64,000 nucleotides of DNA from Bathynomus jamesi (Eukaryota; Arthropoda; Malacostraca; Isopoda; Cirolanidae): assembly GCA_023014485.1 (NCBI GenBank), contig JAJOZX010002359.1, positions 594,001 through 658,000 on the forward strand. Direction: 5' to 3'. Every line of letters starts with the position of its first letter. Within the stretch, counting starts at the first letter, position 1. The notes beneath the pieces are model-generated. The model made no database searches. It saw nothing but the letters and a program-made list of their open reading frames with translations, and was not told the DNA's origin. Positions 11,050 to 20,958 of this stretch are shown one piece after another. A program made the translations under genes and the position numbers.

Positions 11050-11428
11050 CCAATATTTTTATTTGAGATGTAAAGTACACTAATAAAATAAAAATAAACT
11101 GGTATTTAGCTACTGTGGGTACGTCTTTAATTTTTATTAACTATTGTGAAAGTAATTACTGAAGTATTTGCGGTAGTTTTTCCAATTAATTAGTAGCTAA
11201 TGGAAAGTGAATATTGCTGAAAGTATTTAGGAAAATTTTCTTAAAATGAACACTGTCCACACAGGATACAACAGAAAACATTCTTCGTCTTTTGTTACGA
11301 TATTTGCACCAATGTTCCAACAACGATTTCTTTCGTGTAATATTTGTTTAATTTTATACTGTGCCTTTCCAATTCAGTACATTAAAAAACTTCAGGAATA
11401 AACTGAGAAAATATTATCTAATATACTA
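11050..11428. other. AT-rich spacer
   Basis: I see no gene or repeat structure in this stretch. Confidence 0.4.
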
Positions 11429-11442
11429 TTTCAGAAATGAAG

Positions 11443-11479
<37 letters not shown>

Positions 11480-12120
11480 ACAGTTTTTTGCGCACACCTA
11501 CAGGTCGCTACAATTGGTGTAGAACAATGCGGTTTTCACCATTTGATGCGTCTTTTTATTGTGCAGTGCCCATGCTAAAAAAAAATTCCCTAAAATAATT
11601 CCTTCCCCCCTTTTAGGGGTACAGTTCTTCCTATGCCTGTACACGCATTTTTTTAATTTTTAATTTTTAATCAATTTTGGCACAAAATAAGTCAATATTT
11701 ACTAAACATTTAATATCATTCGATTCACAAAAGATTTATTTATCGATTCAATTTAAAAAAGTATATATTTCAGAAATGAAGCCTTATATATATAGATAGA
11801 TATATATATATATATATATGTAACAGTTTTTTTGCGCACACCTACAGGTCGCTACAATTGCTGTAGAACAATGCGGTTTTCACCATTCGATGCGTCTTTT
11901 TATTGCGCAGTGCCCATGCTAAAAAAGAAATTCCTTAACATAATTCCTTTCGCCCTTCTAGGGGTACAGTTGTTCCCATGCCTGTACAAGCATTTTTTTA
12001 ATTTTTCATTTTTAATCATAATTTTGGCACAAAATAAGTCAATATTTACTAAACATTTAATATCATTCGATTCACAAAAGATTTATTTATCGATTCAATT
12101 TAAAAAAAGTATATATTTTT
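11429..12120. repeat. Tandem duplication, period about 339 bp
   Basis: The segment beginning tttcagaaatgaagcc at 11429 is repeated from 11768. Each copy contains a (TA)n run, then gtaacagttttttgcgcac and cctacaggtcgctacaatt. Copies differ by a few substitutions and indels. The following 12121-12290 has a weaker echo of the final part (gattcacaaaagattt). It may be a mini-element or satellite seed. No convincing protein is encoded. Confidence 0.75.
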
Positions 12121-12289
12121 AAAATTCATAAAGAACTTTTTGCAAAAAACTAGAAACAAACATGCATTTTTAAAATTCAATGATTTTTATACAAAATATT
12201 TTGATACTTGTTATAATTTTAACATTTTTCGATTCACAAAAGATTTCTTTATCGATTCAATACAAAAAATTACATAATTAAAACGGGCA

Positions 12290-12731
12290 ATTTAAATAAA
12301 CACGAGTTTAAAGTTAAACGAGGCATACTCGAAATTATTTACCGTGACTTTTGTGCGTTTTATTACTGTGGCTTTTGTACAAATAATTTTACGTATACAC
12401 AAACAATTTGATAGGATATTGATTTATAATTCTATTTTTTAGTTCTCATAGAAATACGTTAATTAAGTTATCTGATTAGATGCGCTTTTATAATTGAAGA
12501 TCATTTTATAAAATTATTTATTTTCCCCACTTTAAAATATTACAAAATTTCTATTAGGTATCCTAATATCATTATGCCTGTCGCTGTAAGTAAGAAAATA
12601 GCAATTATTTTCCATTTTATGAAAATTTCGGACCCACTAGGCCTACAAAACCAATTTCCCCCTTTTCTTTATCAAAAATTGTTGATTTTCGGAAGTCTTT
12701 CGGTTATAAATTTGTACCAGTCTATTGTTTA
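12290..12731. other. AT-rich spacer
   Basis: No gene seen. It ends at the A that precedes the Helitron 5' end. Confidence 0.4.
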
Positions 12732-13333
12732 TCTATAATAATAATAATAATAATAATAATAATCAAAAGACGCGTGTGTGTGTGTGTGTGTGTGTGTGTG
12801 TTCCAGCCATCAGCCATAACTCCAAAATGGAAGCAGTTACAAACATGAAACTTCACATACATATTGATTAGGTCCCGAGGTTGTGTACGTGGGTATTAAT
12901 AAATTAAATAATTAATTTTAAAACATTAAATGACGTCATCAAGATCATTACGAAACCTATGGTAAAATTATTGAATACCCGATTAGGTTCATTGAATGCC
13001 AGGTTAGGTCATCTGTACGCCCTTGACGATTGGCTAGGTTAAGTCGTGATATTTTCGTTGGCTTTAACGAAAATATCATGACTTAACCTAACCAATCGTC
13101 AAGGGTGTACAATTAACCTAACCGGGCATTCAATTAACGTACCCGGGCATTCAATTAATCTAATCGGGCATTCAGTTGACCTAACCGGCCATTTAATTAA
13201 CCTAATCGGGCATTCAGTTGACCTAACTGGGCATTCAATTAACCTAACCGGGCATTCAGTTTACCTAACCGGGCATATATATATATATATATCGTTTAAC
13301 ATCCACCCCGGCAACGCCGGGTCGCTCCGCTAG
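12732..13333 (+). mobile_element. Non-autonomous Helitron, about 602 bp
   Basis: The 5' end is TCTATAATAATAATA preceded by A. The 3' end is CTAG (13330-13333) followed by T, the expected A|T insertion context. Eight bases upstream of CTAG is a GC hairpin CCCGGC-AAC-GCCGGG (13307-13321), the hallmark 3' terminator of Helitrons. Inside lie a (GT)n run, a palindrome at 13019-13107 and an array of about 21-30 bp units (gggcattcaattaacctaac) at 13110-13275. No Rep/helicase is encoded. A second 3' end of this family lies at 33494. Confidence 0.8.
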
Positions 13334-13385
13334 TATACTCTCTTCCGAAAGTTTAAGATGAAATTTATGTTACAGTTTGGAGTGG

Positions 13386-13397
13386 AATTTTATCTCT

Positions 13398-13441
<44 letters not shown>
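13386..13441. repeat. (TC)n microsatellite
   Basis: Nearly pure TC dinucleotide run. Confidence 0.9.
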
Positions 13442-13444
<3 letters not shown>

Positions 13445-13479
13445 ATTCTAGGAATTACCGGGCTCATTTCCAACTGAAC

Positions 13480-13590
13480 TGAAGATAGGTTAAGAGACAG
13501 AACGCAAAGAGTGGTAATAAATGGAGTGGCTTCGGAGTGGGCCCCCCATCACCATAGGGGTTCTACGGGGTTCCGTTCTTGGCAGAAATG
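13480..13590 (+). pseudogene. LINE reverse transcriptase scrap
   Basis: The plus strand reads RLRDRTQRVVINGVASEWA followed by a degraded GxxQGSVLG-like region. This corresponds to the palm segment just before and around RT motif 4 in CR1/RTE-type LINEs. Only about 35 residues survive and no other RT motif is nearby. Confidence 0.55.
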
Positions 13591-13800
13591 GGCGTAAATA
13601 CTTTTGAGTGTATTTAAATACAAAATACTAAATACTGGCGAGGATTGTAATTAAATACAAGATACATTGCACCTAAAATGAATGTAATTAAATACTAACT
13701 ACATCACTGTGAAAATGTATTTAAATATAAGGTTGTAACATATATTCTGCTCGATATTTTAGTTCATTCAGAACAAAAATTAAAGGACTTATATTGACAA
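13590..13800. other. AT-rich spacer
   Basis: Contains short direct repeats of a taaatactaa-like word around 13600-13720. No gene is seen. Confidence 0.4.
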
Positions 13801-13801
13801 A

Positions 13802-14100
13802 TTAATCATCAATATAATTCCCTTCTTTTTCTATAACCTCCTCCCACCCGTAGAAAAGTTTTTTTATGCCACGTTCGAAGAAATCCCTTGGTTTCGAGTT
13901 AAAAAAAGCGATCACTTCGTTTTCGATAGCTTCCCTGGATTGCAACTTTTGTCCATCTAGGTGGTGTTGCAGACTTCTGAGTAAATGATAGTCTGAAGGT
14001 GCGATGTCCGGAGAATAAGGTGGATGAGGCATTTTTTCCCAACCAAAGTGTGTTTTGAACCTTTCTTCGAAAAACATTAGTGACGATGCAAAAAGTGCCC
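13802..14100 (-). pseudogene. mariner transposase C-terminus
   Basis: The minus strand encodes the last about 91 residues of a mariner transposase, including PHPPYSPDIAPSDYHLL around the third catalytic aspartate and a C-terminal FYGWEEVIEKEGNYI. The N-terminal two-thirds are missing because the sequence changes abruptly into a Penelope-like element near 14100-14115. The copy belongs to a different subfamily from the one at 2791. Confidence 0.88.
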
Positions 14101-14152
14101 TTGGATATGGTATGTCCTTTTTTATTGTTAAAAAACCTTCGGCTTTACAAAT

Positions 14153-15964
14153 TTGTTACAGTCTCGCGTGTTTGAAAAACAGTGTAATCTCCCTCAGTAT
14201 TTGTTTAACATAGTTAAAGGCCTCGTTTATAGTGCGGCGAATGGTAATTACGAAGATAACTTTCCTAAACGTTTTCGCAATAGCCTCTCACAATTAAAAA
14301 AAGATGGGGAGCTCCATATTACTAAAGCAGATAAGGCTAACACCATAGTTATTATGGACAAAGTGGACTACATCGGAAAGATGAACGAGCTTCTCCAGGA
14401 CCCCGCCACATACACCAAACTTAGGAAGAACCCGCAGGATGACGTCATCAAATCATTTAATAGTGGCTTGAAACGCCTTCTCAAAGATCATAAGGACTTA
14501 ATTCCGCTTTTCATGTCCACTTCACCTGCTCTGCCCTACCTTTACGGTCTTATTAAAACCCACAAACCTGGTAACCCTATGCGCCCTATTATTAGCTCGG
14601 TGGGCTCTATTACTTATAAACTCTCCAAATGGCTTGTCAAAGTCTTGTCCCCCATTCTCGACACTATCTCTGATTCACATGTAAAAAAATCCATGGATCT
14701 TACGGAAAAATTGAATAATGCACGTACTGAAACTAACGATAAATTGATCAGTTTTGATGTTTGTTCATTGTTTACAAAAGTGCCGATTGACGATATGCTT
14801 GACTTTCTCTCCCAAGAATTACATAAGTATGACCTGCCACTACCTTCACACATTGTTTTGGAACTCATTAAGCTTTGCATCAAAGACTGTAAATTCACTT
14901 TCAATAACGAGTATTATCAACAAGTTTTTGGGATGGCTATGGGCAACCCCTTATCGCCCCTCCTCTCCAATATTTATATGGCGTTTTTCGAAATTACCTA
15001 TATTCCGAGAATCCTGGGGGTTGGCATCCCTTGGTTGCGGTACGTCGACGATATTTTGTGTATCTAGCCCATGAATCGTGACCTGGATAGCTTCCTCCTT
15101 CAGTTAAATGATCAAGTCCCCTCCATTAAGTTCACTTTAGAAGTTGAGCAAGACAATTCAATCCCATTTTTGGATGTGCGTGTACATAGGGAAAGCCCAG
15201 GTTTTAAGTTTAGTATCTATCGGAAAACGACAAACAATTTGTCCTACGTACACTTTTACTCGGGACATGATACCCCAACTAAGAAGGGCATATTTTCATC
15301 AATGTTTCTCCGCGCCCTTAGGATCGCCAGTCCGGAATACATCGATGCCGAATTGGAAAAAATCAACGGTATTGGAAGTGATTTGTGTTATCCATCTGCG
15401 TTTATGGAATCTTGTCTCAACAAGGCAAAACGAACTTTCTATCGTGTCAATATTAACACTCGTACTTTGTCAAAAAATATTTTAGTACTTCCATTTTTCC
15501 CGGGCTTTTTAAGCATTGCTAATGTACTTAAACTTTTGGATATTAATGTAGTATTTTCATATGACAATATTGTGAAAAATATCATAGTAAAAAATAGCCC
15601 TACCAATAATTCAGGCATTATCTATAAAATTGGTTGTAAACAATGTGATTCCTTTTACATAGGTCAGACGGGAAAGGATTTGCACACACGTATAAAACAG
15701 CATCAATATTCCGTTAGAACAGGACAGTTGTCCAGTGCCCTTTTTGTCCATTTGTCAGAGTTAGCCCACTGTATTGATTGGAATAATGCTTCAGTTTTAT
15801 TCCATTCAAGCAACATTGTTAATAGAAATATTCTTGAGTCTGCCATTATCCAACTTTCAAATAACTTCAACATAAGCAAAGGTCTTTTTCAACTCGATCC
15901 TGTTATTTTGAATTCCTTTAAAACAGATTTAGATAAGAAGGGTAAAACATTAAATCTTTGGTAA
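14153..15964 (+). pseudogene. Penelope-like RT + GIY-YIG protein, one TAG
   Basis: This enzyme copies element RNA and nicks target DNA. About 304 codons run to a TAG at 15065-15067. The frame then continues in the same phase for 297 more to 15964. Visible RT landmarks are KTHKPGNPMRPIISS, SFDVCSLFTKVP (motif A), GMAMGNPLSPLLSNIYM (motif B) and LRYVDDILCI (motif C), with the stop directly after motif C. The GIY-YIG domain starts at GIIYKIGCKQCDSFYIGQTG and continues with RIKQHQ. The true N-terminus is missing: an in-frame TAA lies at 14129. The family is certain from the RT/GIY-YIG order. One nonsense change plus the truncation disable it. Confidence 0.9.
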
Positions 15965-15980
15965 ACTTGTCTTCTACTTT

Positions 15981-16257
15981 ATTAACTTTTAATTTGCATT
16001 TTATTTTGTTATATATATCGAAACCTGACCATAGGCAGCAGTGTGTTAAAACCCGGGCAGAGTTCCAGTATAAATTTGTATTTTTATAATCCATTTGATC
16101 TTGTGCTAAAAATCGATTAACTTTTAATTTGCATTTTTTTTTTTTTTTTTTATATATATCGAAACCTGACCATAGGCAGCAGTGTGTTAAAACCCGGGCA
16201 GAGTTCCAGTATAAATTTGTATTTTTATAATCCATTTGATCTTGTGCTAAAAATCGA
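15981..16257. repeat. Tandem duplication of a 135-bp 3' segment
   Basis: The unit 15981-16115 is repeated at 16116-16257, differing mainly in a T-run. Each unit contains gaaacctgaccataggcagc and aacccgggcagagttccag. It lies directly after the Penelope-like stop codon and is probably part of its 3' region. Confidence 0.8.
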
Positions 16258-16259
16258 TA

Positions 16260-16344
16260 TTTTTCCTTACAAATCTGTACGCCTCACTGGTAATCCTTTA
16301 ATGTTTTAATTTTTAATTTTTTATTTTTACTTCTCTGTTTATTG

Positions 16345-16380
<36 letters not shown>

Positions 16381-16402
16381 TGTATTTGTATATATAGATA
16401 TG

Positions 16403-16449
<47 letters not shown>

Positions 16450-16500
16450 ATGTATGTTATTTATTTTTCTTTTTTTCTTTCTGTAACCTATATATAGGCT
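16260..16500. other. Spacer with (TATG)n and (TA)n
   Basis: Tetranucleotide tatg repeats at about 16345-16385 and (TA)n at about 16408-16440. No gene is seen. Confidence 0.6.
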
Positions 16501-16625
16501 TAACCTTTTTATGTACTTCAGTGTTCCTGAGGATGTCATTAGACGAAAGCGCTTGAGCACCATTTTGTGTTTCCTTTCCTTCGTGGTTTTATTCATCATA
16601 AATATTTTTCACGTGTTACTTTCGT
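16500..16625 (+). other. Penelope-type terminal sequence with hammerhead-like core
   Basis: CTGAGGA at 16527-16533 is followed by TGTCATTAGAC, which can form a short stem (GTC/GAC with an ATTA loop), and then GAAA at 16545-16548. This is the CUGANGA-stem-GAAA order of hammerhead ribozymes, which are known in Penelope-like elements. The stem III/cleavage side is not convincing, so activity is doubtful. Confidence 0.4.
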
Positions 16626-16633
16626 GAAATAAT

Positions 16634-16681
<48 letters not shown>

Positions 16682-16874
16682 TAGAGGTAAGCTAATAAAA
16701 CAGAAGTTTATGATACGGTCATTCTCTCCATAAACCCTCCACAATTAAATTTTAATTTATTTTCAGTTCTAGAGGGTTGTAATTTGTAAAGTCCCTCATA
16801 TATATATATATATATATATATATACATGAGGGACTGCCCCGATTTCCAATTTATCTTCGAATCTCGCTAAATCC

Positions 16875-16926
<52 letters not shown>

Positions 16927-17210
16927 ACAGGGAACGTAATAAAACAGGTGTTTATCATACATCCGCTCCACAATTAATTTTTTATAATTATTTTAGATGG
17001 TTTTAAAACCCTTCATATATATATATATATATCGGCACAATTAGTTGGTAGATAAAATGGATATTCATTACACGCCAATCTCTAGACACCATAAACTTTA
17101 AACCAAAGCGAATTGCCCCGATTTCCAGATTTATCTTCCAACGTCGCTAAGTCCCTCATATATATATATATACACACACACACAACAGTTGAGGTAATAA
17201 AATGGATGTT
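16626..17210. repeat. Interspersed (TA)n with repeated linker modules
   Basis: (TA)n tracts near 16638, 16800, 16880, 17020 and 17160 alternate with related linkers. One linker type contains taataaaacaggtgtttatc or variants (16690, 16935, 17195). Another contains gccccgatttcca...tcgctaa (16845, 17115) and ends in tccctcata. This looks like local amplification of a (TA)n-bounded unit. Confidence 0.65.
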
Positions 17211-17461
17211 TATCATACTCCGATCTCTCTCTCTTCTCTCTCTCTACGCATCATTTCTGGAAGAAATCTATGGAATGGGTAAGTTATGTCTGACACGCTC
17301 CAGAATTCACAGATCAGCCACTTACACCCCAGTGGGCGGAGCCCCAGGATCTCTGGTTATGGTTAGTCACGCTTACACGTTATACCACACCCAAATTTTA
17401 CCGACGGCCAATATGAACTCGTGATTCGGATATTGTGGGTGTTTACAATTAGGATAGAGTA

Positions 17462-17470
17462 TATAAAAGG
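17462..17470 (+). promoter_or_regulatory. TATA box of the small two-exon gene
   Basis: TATAAAAGG lies about 70 bases upstream of the ATG at 17533. Spacing suits transcription start near 17490-17500. It is a strong core promoter match in otherwise unremarkable flank. Confidence 0.6.
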
Positions 17471-17532
17471 GGGCATTTTCATCTGGAATCCACAACAGTT
17501 GCATTTATCACCGAGTAACCACAGATATCACC

Positions 17533-17715
17533 ATGATCCAATCACAACAGCTTTATGGCTACCCGCAGTTGTTTGAAGATGGGGATTTCTATGCAGGGGT
17601 TACACTTCATCTTTTCGCAGCGGCAGACCGGACCGCCCTACTTTCAACACAAAGCATTGCAGAAATTTGGAACGGCGCGAAAGAAACAGCCGATGAAGAC
17701 GGCATTGAAATGTAA
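17533..17715 (+). CDS. Small unknown protein, exon 1 (or 60-residue ORF)
   Basis: ATG 17533 opens 60 codons beginning MIQSQQLYGYPQLFEDGD and ending in TAA at 17713-17715. It follows a good TATA box. Near the end, AAAT|GTAATT offers a splice donor at 17711, which would join in phase to an acidic second exon at 18350 after a ttaaag acceptor. No family is recognised. A polyadenylation-like aataaa near 17796 also allows a stand-alone 60-residue product. It may be a Polinton accessory gene or a host gene next to the element. Confidence 0.5.
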   Translation: MIQSQQLYGYPQLFEDGDFYAGVTLHLFAAADRTALLSTQSIAEIWNGAKETADEDGIEM

Positions 17716-18349
17716 TTAATTAGTTTAATTTGTGACTCGGGCTATATACTTCGTTTCTTTCAGTGCCTGTGTTAGTTAATTCATAACAAGTCATAATAAA
17801 TGTGTTTTGAGAAACTAGTTTTTGATTTAAGCGGAAGGCCGGGCTATATATATTTATCGTTTCATTCAGTGCAAATGTTATAATTTATAAAGAGCCGTAA
17901 TAAAACGTAGTGAAAGGATATCTGTCCAGGGGTCGACGCCCCGTGCAGGAAGACGATGCGTAGCACACCCAGCTAATCTTTCTTCCTGATAACGTCATTT
18001 AGACAGTGAATTTTATTATTTGAAAGTGAAATTTTATTACACGTTTGTTAATGATAACTTAAAAATGTATAGAAAGTTGTACAGGTAGGATTTTGGAATT
18101 ATTAAAAACTTTTAAGATTTTCCTGCTGTCCGGGGCTTGTTACCCGGTGCTGGCAGATGATGCGTAGCACATCCAGCTAATCTTACTTTTGAAATCTGTT
18201 AGGATATCTGCTTTGTGATTATAATTTGCCCTGGCGCCCTAATCGGCATTTTCTCTTATTGTAACTCTTTAATTAGACTTTAATTTAATTAAACTTTAAT
18301 TAAAAATGATTCAGTATGGACTAATAATCATGTTAATTTCTCCTTAAAG
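17716..18349 (+). other. Presumed intron with duplicated structured segments
   Basis: Two paired duplications are visible. The words cgggctatata...tcagtgc recur at about 17737 and 17842. A hairpin-plus-tail segment recurs at about 17922-17975 and 18122-18182, each ending gatgcgtagcacacccagct or a close variant followed by aatctt. In both hairpins a GGG/CCC stem is kept while the loop differs. The function is unknown. Confidence 0.5.
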
Positions 18350-18530
18350 GACCGATGTGGAACTTGATCGTGTTATAGCTACTTTTCGCGACAGCTTTGA
18401 TGAAAGGCAAATAAATGACGACGATTTGGAGGCTTTACCGCGCAGCCAACACAGTGACTTGAATACCGAGGTCGAGGCATTGGTTCACATCCGGTCCAAA
18501 GAATGCAAGGTTATCGAGGGACAAATGTAA
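18350..18530 (+). CDS. Small unknown protein, exon 2
   Basis: After an acceptor at 18348-18349 the frame reads TDVELDRVIATFRDSFDER, then about 40 more mostly acidic residues, to TAA at 18528-18530. The stop overlaps a perfect GTAAGT donor, so a further exon is possible. No start codon opens this frame, which supports splicing from exon 1. No family is recognised. Confidence 0.45.
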
Positions 18531-18760
18531 GTTTCTTTTAGTGGTTAAGAACAAAACACATTGTATTTTCATTCAATTTATTAAATGGTAGAAAGCATGT
18601 TTTAGTACAATTCGACTTACAGATTAGTGTCCATTAAATAAGACTAACATTAATTGAGACATTTAATTATAATTATATATATACACACACGTAAAACTTT
18701 ACACAAAAGAGTTACAATTATATATAAACAAGTAAAACTTTACACAATACATCGAGTGCT
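18531..18760. other. AT-rich spacer
   Basis: Lies between the small gene and the 3' end of the protease remnant. Nothing is recognised. Confidence 0.4.
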
Positions 18761-18764
18761 TACA

Positions 18765-19158
18765 AATGAGAACCTTTCTTTTATCTGTCTGCATACCATT
18801 TCATCATTCGTCTCAGTGTCGCACAAATCGAATAATTTTTTAAAATTTATAAATCCCTTCCCACGTGACATGTGCCGAAGAAATGAAAGACAGGTCATGC
18901 CACAAGTATTACTAAAATATTCTTGGAAACGGTAAAGATTTCAGACAATTTCAGGGACATGTAGCTGTTCGATAAATTGTACAACCACAGGGTCACTCCA
19001 GGGCTGAGTGCCGAATGAATCAAAATAGTACATTCTTTCCCTATTTTTAAAATAGATTACAAACCATTGAATCCCCTCACCCCCACAACGTCCGTACTGA
19101 CGATAAGCTACACAAATCTCTCGTAGTTGACAATTTCAATGATTCATTCTTCGCAAAC
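18765..19158 (-). pseudogene. Polinton adenain-like cysteine protease, broken
   Basis: This type of enzyme matures capsid proteins in Polintons and adenoviruses. It is readable on the minus strand from about 19158. First comes SKFIGVFAKNESLK; after a frameshift comes GIQWFVIYFKNRERMYYFDS; then a TGA; then SNTCGMTCLSFLRHMSRG, which holds the catalytic cysteine block; then the C-terminus near 18765. The position that normally carries the catalytic histidine before W reads Q, so this copy would probably be inactive even without its breaks. It sits just downstream of the capsid gene, as in other Polintons. Confidence 0.65.
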
Positions 19159-19188
19159 ACACCGATAAATTTGGAGCTTGTGATTCGG

Positions 19189-20370
19189 TCACTCTTCATT
19201 ACGGTCAAGCTCTATTAGAGCTTGTGACTCGAGGTATACTAGTACACTAATAGCGGCGTCTATAGGGTCGGCGAACTCCCATCTGACTGAAATGTTCCCA
19301 CTTTGTTGTGGACTTAAGGGTGTATTTACACTAGCAGAAGTCGGGGGTAATATCAAATGAGTGAAGATTAAATTGATCGACAAATTCTTTCTGCGTTACG
19401 CCAATTCCAAGCTCGTCACAGCCACCGGCAATATAGACCAGATTGCTATTAGCTCCCGCGCAGAGCGGGAACACAGCTTCTGATGAACAGTCCGTAACCA
19501 TGATCCCGCCCAATGCAACGCCATTATATTTTCCATTCGTCGAAGCGTGATCCTGCATTCCAATTAATATCCTTTTAGGTAGAACTTCCAAGGCCACATT
19601 TTCAAGTTGCTTCGATGCCAACCCGACGGGCACAGTGTACAGTTTCATCTGTACTCTGTTAATTGGGTATTTTACTGTTGCGTGTATTAAATTTTTTTCA
19701 ATTTTTACATATTTCGGCGAACTTAATTTCACTCGCCGTACGCGCAGATATGTTTCCATGATGTGAATCACAACGGGCTTTGCGCCCTCTTCATGATCAG
19801 GTCCCAGATTTATGCTGATCTCAGGATTTGTGCGGGTGAGCTTTATTTTCATATCCACCCCATTCACAAGCAGCTTCTCCTGGAATGTGAAGTCTGTATG
19901 CAGACGTCCAAAACATCGCATATCTTTTTTTTAGAATTTTAAAATTTATCCTTTATACTACTTTCGTCTTTAGTCTGATATTATCTCTCGGCAGTTAAAA
20001 AGGTATCCTTTGCTTCTTTTGAAAAGTTGAGGGCATTTTCCAGATAGGCTCGTAGGTGATAATAACCAGTTCCTGCCGAGATGTTAACCTGATTTAAATA
20101 CACCTCACACTGGCTGAATATGGAGTGGAGAAAGTTGGTTTCAGGGTATACAGAGTAACTATCATTGCAGTCAATTCCATGTGAATGGGCTATACGCAGT
20201 TTAGTGTACATGTGCATACAGCTTGGATCAAAAAAGTATGGGCCTGAGCTGTGTATCACGAATTCTATAGGGGCACTCGGTGAACTAACTGCGTTTTATG
20301 GGTTAATTGTAACAAAGTCGCTATGCTCAATAGAAACCTGTGTAGGGGGCATATCAAAGAGGTTCCAATT
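19189..20370 (-). pseudogene. Polinton major capsid protein, broken
   Basis: This is the double-jelly-roll shell protein of Polinton virions. On the minus strand the N-terminal part begins about 20365 (NWNLFDMPPTQVSIEH). An in-frame TAA at about 20298 interrupts it, then it continues through FLHSIFSQCEVYLNQV to a stop at 19981. The middle part resumes at about 19921 (GRLHTDFTFQEKLLVNGVD) in another frame and runs to SFDITPDFC. A second frameshift near the G-run at 19343-19347 leads to the C-terminus ending ISVLVYLESQALIELDRN. The order and motifs match the conserved Polinton capsid protein. At least three lesions disable it. Confidence 0.8.
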
Positions 20371-20519
20371 TACAATATTGTGAACTACACGGATGGATGA
20401 AACGCGCCATGACGAGTCAGAAATAGTGCCACCTCTCTCGGCAAGTAGTAATCAGCCTATGATTCGTGAGAGAAGTGCCTTCAGCTTATATCAGTTAAAA
20501 AAATGATCAGCCATAAGCT
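20371..20519. other. Spacer between capsid genes
   Basis: Short intergenic segment between the capsid and small capsid-associated genes. A possible upstream start for the capsid gene at 20410 is out of phase with the recognised N-terminus. Confidence 0.35.
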
Positions 20520-20860
20520 TCATACGCTTAGAACACTTCTTTTTTGATGTCCTTTTAAATTGGCGCCACGTGTTCGTAACCCATTCTTCCGGACAGCCCT
20601 TTTCTTCTTCCCGCAACCACACATTTTCCTCTTTGCATCTTTGATGATTTCGTCCCGTGTACGTTTTAAATGTTTTTTAGAGCTTCTTTAGGTTTCGTTT
20701 CACCCATTATGTCTTCTACCGCGTTAAAACCTGATTGTAACACCTTCCCCTCGAGATATCTAGCACCCCTCTTCAACAATGGGAAGCCGTGTGTAGTATG
20801 TTTGAAAAACTGGAGCCAAGCCCATTCCCACGCTGATATCTCACCCCTCGTTAAACTGTG
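20520..20860 (-). pseudogene. Polinton small capsid-associated protein, broken
   Basis: The minus strand reads FPLLKRGARYLEGKVLQSGF followed by NAVEDIMGETKPKEAL. After a frameshift comes a basic tail with LKRTRDEIIKDAKRKM and many lysines and arginines. The hydrophobic/amphipathic core plus basic C-terminus resembles the small virion protein found beside the capsid gene in Polintons (compared with adenovirus pX/pVI-type proteins). The function is inferred from context and composition. The frame is interrupted near 20675. Confidence 0.55.
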
Positions 20861-20958
20861 AAAGGCATTCGGGTCATTATAACTGAATACGACGGAAGTG
20901 TAGCTTCACTGTTAAGCTCCCATCACCGAATGGGAAATTTTTTCCTCAATCTTTCTTA

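Larger units (their letters stand above)
14110..16260 (+). mobile_element. Penelope-like retroelement, 5'-truncated
   Basis: It encodes a Penelope-type reverse transcriptase fused to a GIY-YIG nuclease, followed by a duplicated 3' segment. The 5' side is cut at the mariner junction near 14110. Sequence at 16500-16625 (cttcgtggttttattcatca) resembles Penelope terminal repeats and may be part of the same insertion. Confidence 0.85.

Noticed and set aside
13110..13275. CRISPR-like short repeats
   Set aside because: Units lack unique spacers of constant length and lie inside a Helitron in eukaryotic DNA.
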